This document shows positions 1 to 10,945 of a stretch of DNA of 64,000 nucleotides, piece after piece; within the stretch, counting starts at the first letter, position 1; each line of letters starts with the position of its first letter. The DNA is taken from positions 868,001-932,000 of the forward strand of contig NW_020167528.1 in NCBI RefSeq assembly GCF_001641265.1, written 5' to 3'. Position numbers and translations under genes: made by a program. The notes below the pieces were generated by a model. The model was given only the letters and a program-made list of their open reading frames with translations, did not search any database and was not told the origin of the DNA. The DNA comes from Pseudogymnoascus destructans (Eukaryota; Ascomycota; Leotiomycetes; Thelebolales; Thelebolaceae).

Positions 1-29
1 GACCTCGTGCCTACTTAAGGGACCTGGGG

Positions 30-170
30 TGGATTAGAGGACACTAGAGGATACTTAGAGTTCTCTAGGGGGCTCTAGAGGACTCTAGGGGGCTCTAGAG
101 GACTTAGGGGGCTCTAGAGGACTTAGGGGCTCTAGAGGACTTAGGGGACTCTAGAGGACACTAATGGGGA
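30..170. repeat. CTCTAGAGGACTTAGGGG-type tandem repeat
   Basis: Imperfect tandem copies of a roughly 20-bp unit containing CTCTAGAGGACT and TAGGGG variants run through the first 170 bases. No coding frame is supported. The left edge of the window may cut the array. Confidence 0.75.
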
Positions 171-382
171 CTAGTGTCAATTAAGATAACAAGGGGTTCT
201 GTCCCTCCATGCTTCAGTTGGGTCTTATTGCCCTTTTACTGTCATCCCATTGGTTGTCCACTTTTTATGCCAAGATCCCTGCCAAGCTCCCGTCCCCATT
301 TATTACCTCCTTGGTATAAGTTGCCTAGACTTTCTCTTGCCAGCCTTAATTCTTAGGTCTGCCCATATCCCGTGTATCAAAT

Positions 383-392
383 CCCACGTGGG
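383..392. promoter_or_regulatory. Palindromic CACGTG site upstream of the phosphate symporter
   Basis: The palindrome CCCACGTGGG lies about 230 bp before the start codon of the phosphate transporter. CACGTG is the core bound by the bHLH phosphate-starvation regulators Pho4 (yeast) and NUC-1 (Neurospora), whose targets include PHO89/pho-4. The motif is seen directly; the regulatory role is inferred from position and family knowledge. Confidence 0.55.
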
Positions 393-623
393 TTGATACT
401 GTATTCTGGCTCGTCCAGAATCACAACGAGCTGGGTGATTTTGTTTCCTTATTCCACGACATTGGTTATTCTTCCGTCCAGCCTTTCTTCGCCAAAGGTT
501 AGTCGCCACGATTAACACGCGCCTGCGCGCCCACCATGAGTATATATATGTCATGTTCGCCATTAAATGCATTGACAAGATCAACCCATTCTAAGCCGAC
601 CAACCAACAGCTAAGCCGCCAAC

Positions 624-2805
<2,182 letters not shown>

Positions 2806-3776
2806 AATGCGCCTGGTCTTTAATTGAGACGGGATTTCGATGGGGTCGGGTGTTAGGGGGGGGGGTCGCGATGATGTCGGTCACAATTTGCACTCCTTGG
2901 AACTTTATTTTTACAGTCATAATTGCACTTTATTATTAGCACACAATTGCAGTGCCATTTCCACTATACCTTGCCCCATACTTCTGATTGTAGTGATGAA
3001 TGCGATGAAAATGTAGACTGTAGAGGACGCTGAGCCGGCGGTTGACAGGGTCGCTGTTAGGGAAGAAGCCCCGGCTCCATTTTCAGATAGCATCCATACC
3101 ACGCTTCAAAGGGACCTAAAGCTTGTCGCGTTGCTGATCAAACAGTCCCTGGTCAAACATCGACCCCCGAATCGCGGGACAATTTCCCTTATAATTCGAG
3201 AAGCCTTCACATTATCAGCTATCAGCGCACCCACGTGCTGTCCGTCACCGCCTTCTTCTCCCGTCACTGGTCTCTACTGGTATCATCGCTCTCTCTCGCT
3301 GCGATCGCACCTCAATCGAGGACTAAACCCAAATGACAGCTCGTACCAGAGCCCACACCATAGCCTCAAGGTATAGATCAGGTGTAGTAAGGTGTATTTT
3401 AATTCTCGGCGACATTATAGAATGTCGCCGTTAGTATCAATATCCCCAAGTTGTAAGATGCCTCCTAAACTGTGTAATATCAATATCCCCCAAGATACGA
3501 GATGTTGAACGAGGTGGTATCGCTACAGACTGGAGCTACTACGTTTGAAGATGGCTAGTTTGTGTCTAGTGAGAGGGCATGTCATGTACGAAGATCTTAA
3601 AAGTTTTATAAGTAGAAAACAGGCTTAATGGCCATTCACATATCCCCTCCCCCTCCGTCCCAACTACAAAAAATATAAAATAACAGAAAGGCAAGAAATA
3701 GAAAAAACGTAAAATGTCATGGTCCTGCCTATCCTGTATTGTCCCGTCACGTCCTATCTGCCACATGTTGCCTGTA
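2806..3776. other. Intergenic: phosphate symporter 3' flank
   Basis: AT-richer non-coding sequence with a G-run near 2856. I see no supported gene. A short ORF at 3131-3376 has no recognisable composition or motif. Confidence 0.5.
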
Positions 3777-4412
3777 CAGTCAACTCCCGTTAAGTCGATA
3801 CAATTGGTGACACGTGTAAATATCGTAAAAGTGAAAATATCGTTATATTGAAATGCCAAGTATTATGTAATCCACCTATCTAATGTCTCCTAAACCAAGG
3901 AATTAAGCTGAATTGCCTCAATTTCGCCCTCTAAATGCTTCTAATGCCCTGAGGTGATTGGCTTGGAGAGCATCGTGACACAAAGCCACCGCGGCTATCA
4001 ATTCGTCGCTAAAAGTCGTAGAGAATTTGTTCAAGTTGAGGCCATTGGCCAGTTCGATTTCGTTGTCTAGTTGTTGTCGAGTTGTCAAGACGTTTAAAGC
4101 GGTTACTAAGGCTATCTGATATTGTCGATTGACTGAGCCTATGATTGAATTCGTGAAGAAACCAGTTGATGCAGGCTTTCTAGGAGGGTTTCGGGTGCTG
4201 TTTGTGTGCCTAATGTCGAAGGGCACGGCGCTGTTCGAGTGTAATCGTGTGTTTTCGAGGCATAATAGAGTTGGATAAGTCGATAATTAAAGGTCAGAAG
4301 GTCAATATCGCGAATATCGAGAATTGAGTGCGAAAATCAATTGGTGCTGGAAAAAATATCGACTTAGCGGTGTTATCGACTAATCCGACATCGTCTTGGC
4401 GAGAGTGGACTG
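3777..4412 (-). mobile_element. Short pogo/Fot1-like DNA transposon remnant with TA target duplication
   Basis: A 636-bp element is bounded by imperfect terminal inverted repeats. The left end is CAGTCAACTCCCGTTAAG and the right end, reverse-complemented, is CAGTCCACTCTCGCCAAG. It is flanked by TA on both sides (3775-3776 and 4413-4414), as expected for Tc1/mariner-pogo insertion. A second shared motif, TAAGTCGATA, lies just inside each end. The interior keeps only an open minus-strand C-terminal piece (3918-4226) resembling fungal DDE-1 transposase tails, so the element is internally deleted and non-autonomous. Confidence 0.8.
3918..4226 (-). pseudogene. C-terminal fragment of pogo/Fot1-like transposase
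   Basis: An open frame of 102 codons without any DDE catalytic region. Its composition (FTNSIIGSVNRQYQIAL, then LALCHDAL-like helices) resembles the C-terminal tail of fungal DDE-1 transposases. It sits inside the inverted repeats of the 3777-4412 element. Assignment is by resemblance and position. Confidence 0.5.
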
Positions 4413-5945
4413 TATCATCCTGTCCTGCCTATAATCGTCATGTTCTGTCCTATTTTGTCCGTGCCGTCCCGTGCTGATGATCCCTATTTCCCCTCCTCCT
4501 CCTCCTCCTCCTCCTCCTCCCCACCTCTGCATCGCGCCTCGACTCTGCTCTGCCGCATAACTATACCATCACCGTCCCGCCCCTCCGCCTCAGCATCGCA
4601 ATCTTTATCTAGCACACACACCCGAAGCCTTAAGTACGGGTGTGCGTCGCAGTAACAATCTCCTCGACACGACACACAAGACTCGGCAAGATCAAAGAGA
4701 CACCGAAAGACACGAAGGCCACACGCACAGACAGAGACGAGTGTGCATAAGACTAAGACCGAGAGAGACTGAGAGAGAGAATAAGGCGCCAATGCATTAT
4801 ACCAGCATTTCCGCACCCCCATATTTAAAAAGTTAAAAGTAAAAAAAAGGTAGCATAGAATGCGCGAGCGGATGCCAGTCTAAAAGTCGTCCCTTTCCCT
4901 TCCCCTTTCCCACTTCCATCCTTCCCACTCCCATCCTTCCCACTCCCATCCTTCTCATCCCCATCCTTCCCATCCCATCCTTCTCATCCCCATCCTTCCC
5001 ATCCCATCCTTCCCATCCCATCCTTCCCATCCCATCCTTCCCATCCCATCCCTTCCTTCCTAACTTCCATTCCCATCCTTCCCAATATAATCCCGCCAAA
5101 AAAAAAAAAAAAAAAAAAAAAAAACGACAAGACAGCAGAGACGAAACAAAAAACAAAATACCAGGATAGCGAGACAAGAGAGTAGGAGCAGATAGAAAGA
5201 ACAGTTTGTGACGGGTAAACGAGACACGACAGAATAGACATTTGGGGATATGATGCAAGTCGATTTCGATTAACCCTCCCTCCCCTTCTTTCCCATTCCC
5301 ATCCCTTCCCTTCCCTGACCCTGACCATTTCCATCCCTTGCGTCCCGTTGTCCCACTGATATCCTCCACCCTAATCCCCGACGAGGAAGACAAGAGACAC
5401 ACAACGCCATAGCCCAGCGGTCGACGTGATGGATTCCCTTCCTCCTCATCCCTCCTCCCTTTCCCTCCCTCCCTTTCCCCCTCTCCTCTCCCTCGAACAA
5501 AACAAAAAAACAAGATTATCTCAAACACAAAAATTTGTTATAATTCCTCCACTCCAACACATCTCTCTCGAAAAAAATTCGGTCCAAAAGCAAAAACAGC
5601 AGTAAGTTTGTTGAGCAACAGGCAGTAGCAGTAGTAGTAGTGGCAAGATAATTTTTCTGCCCCCCCCATCCCAAGAAAAAAAAAGCGGGCGGTGTGTGAT
5701 TTCATCAACAGTTCGTTTCGTCGTAAAAGGGGAGGTTTGAGGTGGTTTAGGAGTTTGGTATGTAGGGGGTGTAGAAGTGGTGTACTGAAGGGGATGATTG
5801 ATGACTGAGTGGGGGACAAGATGGATGGGCGGATGAGGAGGGTGGATGCACGCAGCGACGACCAGTCCCAGACCTGTCGAACGCGCTACGCAACACACCC
5901 ACACACACACACGGTTCAAACCGAACCTTACCCAACCGCACCCAT
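4413..5945. other. Low-complexity intergenic stretch (CATCC and pyrimidine tracts)
   Basis: Contains a (TCC)n run near 4495-4520, imperfect CCCATCCTTC repeats at about 4913-5075, a poly-A run near 5099-5124 and more pyrimidine tracts up to 5500. ORFs here are artefacts of composition. Part of 5700-5945 is probably the HAP2 3' UTR. Confidence 0.6.
4913..5075. repeat. CCCATCCTTC minisatellite
   Basis: Tandem 10- to 15-bp units of the type CCCATCCTTC and CCCCATCCTTC, followed by poly-A near 5100. It produces Gly/Met/Trp-rich false ORFs on the minus strand. Confidence 0.85.
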
Positions 5946-7034
5946 CTAGCCATCCTCATCCACATCCTCCTCCTCCTCATCATCATCCTCGCTCGCCGCC
6001 CTCGCCTTAACGCGTTTACTCGGCGTCGCCTCCTCCTCATCCTCCGCCTTCCTCTTCCCGCCCGACATCGGCGCATTCGCACTCGCACTCGCCGCCCCCG
6101 GCGCGCCCGCACTCCCCTGCGTCGACGTGCTTCCCTGCTTCGCCGGCGTCGCCGTAACAGGCACCGCCTCCGCACCCCCCTCCTCGCCCTCCGCCTGCTT
6201 GCGCTCAATCTCCGCAACCTCGTCGGCGGTCAGGAAGCGCCCTCCGGGACCGCGCGGCCGGCGCATCGCGTGGTTATGTCGCGACTCGTGGAGATACGGT
6301 TTCCTCCCCTTGGAGGTGAGGCGGAGGGCCTCCTCGAGGCGCTGGCGCGCGACGCGCCGCTTGAGGATGCGGTGGAATTGCTTCGCGTTGACGTAGAGCG
6401 GGCTCTCTTCTGCTCCTGCGCCAGCGACGAGCTCGGGTGACTGCGGGTGCTGAGGTGCTTGCGCGGGCATGGGTGGTGGCGCGGGGCGCGCGATGTGGTT
6501 GAGTGGTTGTGCTGGGGCGCCGGGGGAGCCGAGTTGGGTGCTTACGCGGCGGGGGTGGCCGAGTTGGTTTGCGAGTTGGTGTGGCGAGCGCGGGCGGCGC
6601 GCGACGTCTTTCTTGAGGTTGAGGCCGCCCATGCGCGGGGAGGTGTTGGGGAGACTCGGGTCAGACGATAGGAATGGGTATCCTTGGCCCGAGGCGGCGG
6701 CGGTGGCTGCCATGGCGGCGGCTTGTGTCGAGATGCCGACGGGCATCCCGTAGTGCATGCCCTGCGGCTGGACGCCGTAGGGGGTTTGATTGTACATCTG
6801 CTGGTGCACGGGGTGGCCCTGGCCCTGCGCGCCTTGCTGTTGCGACGGCAGGATGGGGGATGTCTGGCCGTGGAGCGCGTGTTGTTGTTGGTGCAGCGGC
6901 TGGTTTGTCGGCGACGTGAGGGGTGCGCCCGGCCCCGGCAGCTGCCCGGAGTTGGGGTATGGGTTCTGTAGGTGGCCCTGGCTCTGAGGGTGGTGGCCTT
7001 GCGGCTGTTGCTGGTATTGCGCGTACTCCATCAT
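5946..7034 (-). CDS. HAP2: CCAAT-binding factor subunit HAP2/HapB (NF-YA)
   Basis: Sequence-specific subunit of the heterotrimeric CCAAT-binding complex, a nuclear factor controlling respiration, iron and redox genes. The 362-residue intact frame has the NF-YA core at about residues 211-267. The subunit-association helix SPLYVNAKQFHRILKRRVAR is followed, after a short linker, by the DNA-contacting block YLHESRHNHAMRRPRGPGGRF. The N-terminus is Gln/Pro-rich, typical of an activation region. The C-terminus has basic nuclear-localisation-like clusters (GGKRKAE, SKRVKAR) and ends in an acidic run. The first ATG is followed at once by a second in-frame ATG, so the start could be one codon later. 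A TAG just upstream may be the acceptor of a 5'-UTR intron. Confidence 0.95.
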   Translation of the reverse strand: MMEYAQYQQQPQGHHPQSQGHLQNPYPNSGQLPGPGAPLTSPTNQPLHQQQHALHGQTSPILPSQQQGAQGQGHPVHQQMYNQTPYGVQPQGMHYGMPVGISTQAAAMAATAAASGQGYPFLSSDPSLPNTSPRMGGLNLKKDVARRPRSPHQLANQLGHPRRVSTQLGSPGAPAQPLNHIARPAPPPMPAQAPQHPQSPELVAGAGAEESPLYVNAKQFHRILKRRVARQRLEEALRLTSKGRKPYLHESRHNHAMRRPRGPGGRFLTADEVAEIERKQAEGEEGGAEAVPVTATPAKQGSTSTQGSAGAPGAASASANAPMSGGKRKAEDEEEATPSKRVKARAASEDDDEEEEDVDEDG

Positions 7035-8420
7035 TGGGACTACGGAGTGTCTAGGTAATTGTTCGCGGCGGCGAGCTGGGCTGCCTGGCGGCGGTCGCGC
7101 GTCGGATTCGGCGCGTCGGGATGCGTCGTGTAGCTCGTCGTCGGAGCTCTCTCGCTCTCACTCACTGTCGGCGCGCGGTTGGTTCGTGGTGGTTGGTGGT
7201 GGGGGATATGAGAACGTGGGAAGTGACGTGTTGGCGGACTCGAGTCAGTCGCCCGTCGTCCCGTCGCGTGTTCGGCGCGGAGATTGCGCAAAGAGCGTCG
7301 CGGGTATTGAAAGATTATATTGGCAAGCTGAAGCTGCGAAATTGGACGAACGATGATGTCGACGGAGATATGACGATAAGGCAATGGGTTGCGTGCGTGG
7401 GTGGGATTTCAGGCGACGCGGTCGGTCTTTGTTTGGCGCAGAGTGGCTGGGCGGAGACTAATGGCGAGGCCGAGTACTTGAATCTGATATGCTGGATGCG
7501 TTGGCAAGCGATGTGGTAGGGTGTACACCGTGGTCGAGGGCAGCCCTGACATGCACGCTGAGGTCGGTAGGGCTTGCAAGTTGCTTGCCAAGGTTAGGCT
7601 GGACTGCAGGTGCAGGATTGGCGTAGTATTTTTGTATTTTTGGAGGTTGGTATTTGTTGGTGGGGAATTGAACACGTGAAGCAAGGTGATATGTAGTGGA
7701 GTAGAGTTGGTGTTTTGGTGTGTATGTATGGTATTTGGGAGGGTGGTGAGGTAAGGCAAGTTAAGTAAGTTTAGTAAAACCCAAGTTTGACTTGGGAGTA
7801 ACTCAAGTAAGTAAATTCGAGAAAGTAACTTGGAGTAGAGTAACCAAAGGGAACTCAAGAGTTGAGATATTTGGGAATTTTTTTTTTGGGGGGGGGGGGT
7901 GCGGGCGCACAACGAAGATAGTCGTGGGAGGCGGGGGGGGGGACTCTCGTACTTCTGGCACAGTACACCTCTAATCGTAGCCTGGAATGGAACCCAAGAG
8001 CGAGGAAGAGCAGATGAGCGAGCGCCGAGCGGAGAAAAGCGACGACGAGGCGGGCGCTTATGGTCGAGATGGGCGGTAGGTAGGGCGCAGCAGGCGAAGC
8101 ATGCGGTTCGGAGGCGCGGTAGAGTGGGCGGTAGAGTGGACGTTCCGGGTAAGAGAGAGAGAGAGGAGCTACTCGAAGGAACAGCAGCCAGCGCAGGGCG
8201 TTTGTTCCGAGGTGTGAGGTACGGTAATTGGGTATTTCGGGGGGTACCTGTCTGTGCAGACTGGATCTTGAGCCTGTTGGATGGCAGCTTCTGAGCGCGC
8301 GCTTTCTCTTCCAATAAGTGATGCTGGTGGTGAATATAGCTTTGGAGCGATCTGATGGGGATCTGATTTGATCGTTGGGCGAGCGTGTGTGGGAGCTTGG
8401 GAGGGGAGGGGGCGAATTGA
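7035..8420. other. Region upstream of HAP2, no supported gene
   Basis: Non-coding sequence upstream of HAP2. A 385-codon minus-strand frame (7409-8566) is Pro/Thr/Ser/Leu-rich, crosses simple repeats and has no recognisable domain; I treat it as part of the promoter or long 5' leader. G-runs occur near 7889 and 7933. Confidence 0.5.
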
Positions 8421-8422
8421 GC

Positions 8423-8493
8423 GGTGGTGGAGGTGGGTGAGGTGGGTGAGGGTGAGGTGGGTGAGGGTGAGGTGGGTGAGGTGGGTGAGTGGG
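8423..8493. repeat. GGTGAGGTGG tandem repeat
   Basis: Imperfect GGTGGGTGAG / GGTGAGGTGG units repeat over about 70 bp. First member of a series of unrelated short tandem arrays that continues to about 10.9 kb. Confidence 0.8.
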
Positions 8494-9020
8494 CGGTGGT
8501 GAGGTACTCGAGGGTCCTTTCGTTCTTGCTTTCCGACAGGAATCCTTCTGGGGAAATGGCGGACAATGGTTGGACGGTATTATTTCGCAGTGTTTTGGGG
8601 GGTGTTTTGAGGGTTTTGAGTTTTGGGAATAATTGGAAAACGGGGAATTTGTGTGGAATGGAAGGTTTTGGTTGGAGGAGGAGAGGAAGTGGGAAGGAAT
8701 TGAAGGAATCGATGGTTATGAGTGGTTATGGGTGGTTGCGAATTGGAAGTGCGTCAGAGCGAAAAGGCGACTAGAGGAAAAGAGGACTAATGGAACTAAA
8801 TTAGTCCGTAATGTTTTGGTCAGCGAGGTAACTTGGTGGGTTAGTGGAAAAGTACATTCAGGCAGTACGTAGGTATGGTGCATTGAAAAGTAGCTTTCCT
8901 CTAACGTGATCTTGTTGGCTCCTTCCTCGTTCTCTCGATGGTGGCCTCAGCCGGGGATGGGGTTGATGTACGTACCAGTACATCAACCCATGGCAGGGCA
9001 ACTCTACTATACATTCTACT

Positions 9021-9136
9021 GTCATTCGACTGTCATTCGACTGCCATTCGACTGTCATTCGACTGTCATTCGACTGCCATTCGACTGTCATTCGACTGTC
9101 ATTCGACTGCCATTCGACTGCCATTCGACTGTCATT
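9021..9136. repeat. 11-bp minisatellite (CATTCGACTGT/C)
   Basis: About ten tandem copies of an 11-bp unit, CATTCGACTGT or CATTCGACTGC, the last base alternating irregularly. Both strands are open only because 11 bp cycles the frames without stops. Confidence 0.9.
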
Positions 9137-9304
9137 CTACTGTGCAGTTGGTGCATCCTGGGTGCGGTGGGACAGGCTTCCCACGGTTGCGGACACCTGT
9201 AGCACAAGTACCACGCGTGCAGCGAGTACCGTAGCACGGGAGTACCGTAGCACGGGTACCACGAGTACCGGTCCTACGGCGAGTCGCATCCGGAGCATCA
9301 GACA

Positions 9305-9370
9305 GTCCCCGTCAGTCCCAGTCAGCAAAGTCCCAGTCAGCACAGTCCCAGTCAGCAAAGTCCCAGTCAA
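9305..9370. repeat. 16-bp tandem repeat (AGTCAGCAAAGTCCC type)
   Basis: Four imperfect units containing GTCCCAGTCAGCAAA or the CACA variant. Confidence 0.8.
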
Positions 9371-9884
9371 CTCAGGGTTAAGACCGAGCTGGACTGGAAC
9401 CTACGCAGCGATATCGAGTTGCCTTGTATTACTGTTAGCCTTGTATTATACCTGCTAGCCTCGTATTATACCTGCTGGGCTATCCTGGTCTGCAATCACG
9501 GGGACATATCCCTCCTCCCTCCACCTCAATCCCGAAAAAACAGTTTAATCCCCGGCGTCCTGTCTGGCTGGGCCCCGACCACACCACCACACCACCACAC
9601 CTCCACCGCCAGCTCGGGCTTCTCGCAACCCTCTTGCTCACCGTCCTCCAGTCACTACTCACTCACTAACTCGCTCAGTCTGCGCTGTCTCGATGACATC
9701 CCCCCATCCCCTCACCCCAGACACAGCACCCGCACTCCAGCGTACGTATATTTCGTACCTATATTTCGTACGTATATTTGTAGAAACCCGCGCCACTGTG
9801 GCCACGCGGGGGGAAAGTTGGTGGGGAAAAGTCGGTGTATTGACCCGCAACTACGTAGGGATAGGTATTTGCCCCGCCTGCTGT

Positions 9885-9906
9885 GCTGTGCTGTCCTGTG
9901 CTGTCC

Positions 9907-9942
<36 letters not shown>

Positions 9943-10165
9943 CTGTCCTGTCCTGTCTGTCCTGTCTGTCCTGTCTGTCCTGTCTGTCCTGTCTGTCTGT
10001 CCTGTCTGTCTGTCTGTCTGTCTGTCCTGTCTGTCCTGTCTGTCCTGTCTGTCCTGTCTGTCCTGTCTGTCCTGTCTGTCCTGTCTGTCCTGTCTGTCCT
10101 GTCTGTCCTGTCTGTCCTGTCTGTCCTGTCTGTCCTGTCTGTCCTGTCTGTCCTGTCTGTCCTGT
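9885..10165. repeat. CTGTCTGTC minisatellite
   Basis: About 280 bp built from CCTGTCTGT (9 bp) and CTGT (4 bp) units, the 9-bp unit dominating the right half. It yields long Cys/Leu/Ser/Pro and Gln/Asp/Arg false ORFs in several frames. Confidence 0.95.
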
Positions 10166-10303
10166 TCTTCGTGCCGGGCCGTGCGTGCTGTAGCTGTGAT
10201 GTTTTGGTGTATCATCTCCACCCATCCACCGACTGACTGTAGTTTGGACCCTGCGATAGTAGAACTGCAGCGTGAGTTGGGAGGTGGATTGGGGTATAGC
10301 AAG

Positions 10304-10408
10304 CGATGATACGATGATACGATGATCGATGATACGATGATCGATGATACGATGATACGATGATACGATGATACGATGATACGATGATACGATGATCGAT
10401 GATACGAT
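10304..10408. repeat. GATACGAT tandem repeat
   Basis: Tandem GATACGAT (8 bp) with interspersed GATCGAT units over about 105 bp. Confidence 0.9.
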
Positions 10409-10440
10409 GACTAAGTGACGGAAGATATCTTACTTTCCCT

Positions 10441-10488
10441 ACCTTGCTACCCTGCTACCCTGCTACCATGCTACCATGCTACCATGCG
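10441..10488. repeat. GCTACCATG / GCTACCCT short tandem repeat
   Basis: Five to six tandem units of 8-10 bp (GCTACCCT then GCTACCATG). Confidence 0.8.
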
Positions 10489-10542
10489 TGGCCGTTTGCG
10501 GAAATCCCAGGAGTAACAAGAGTAGTACGGCCTGCGTCCGCG

Positions 10543-10704
10543 ACGGGATGGGGATGGGATGATGGGATGGGATGGGATGATGGGATGGGATGGGATGATG
10601 GGTTGGGATGGGATGATGGGATGGGATGGGATGATGGGATGGGATGGGATGGGATGATGGGATGGGATGGGATGGGATGGGATGATGGGATGGGATGGGA
10701 TGGG
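10543..10704. repeat. GGGATGGGATGAT minisatellite
   Basis: About 160 bp of GGGATG and GATGAT units with strong G/C strand asymmetry. Confidence 0.95.
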
Positions 10705-10784
10705 TATGCAATAACACCACAGCGGGAGAACGCGACGACGGACGGAGACACCACTCTTGTGTTACGGGACGTGTCTCTTTTCCC

Positions 10785-10945
10785 CGTCCACATCCATCCC
10801 GTCCACAACCATCACATCCATCCCGTCCGCAACCATCACATCCATCCCATCACATCCATCCCCATCACATCCACAAAAACATCACATCCATCACATCCAT
10901 CCCCATCACATCCACAACCATCACATCCATCCCCGTGACACCACA
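10785..10945. repeat. CATCACATCCATCCC minisatellite
   Basis: Tandem 14- to 18-bp units of CATCACATCCATCCC and variants with CACAACCATCACATCC. Strand asymmetry is opposite to the GGGATG array just before it. Confidence 0.9.

Noticed and set aside
4833..5528. 231-codon minus-strand ORF rich in Gly, Met and Trp
   Set aside because: Product of CATCC/CTTCC repeats and a poly-A run.
7409..8566. 385-codon minus-strand ORF upstream of HAP2
   Set aside because: Pro/Thr/Ser/Leu-rich, crosses simple repeats, no domain and no splice structure; probably promoter or leader sequence.
9419..10309. 296-codon Cys/Leu/Ser ORF and overlapping frames
   Set aside because: Entirely generated by the CTGTCTGTC minisatellite; several frames are open at once.
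9021..10704. CRISPR-like array
   Set aside because: Units are directly tandem without spacers, and the genome is fungal.
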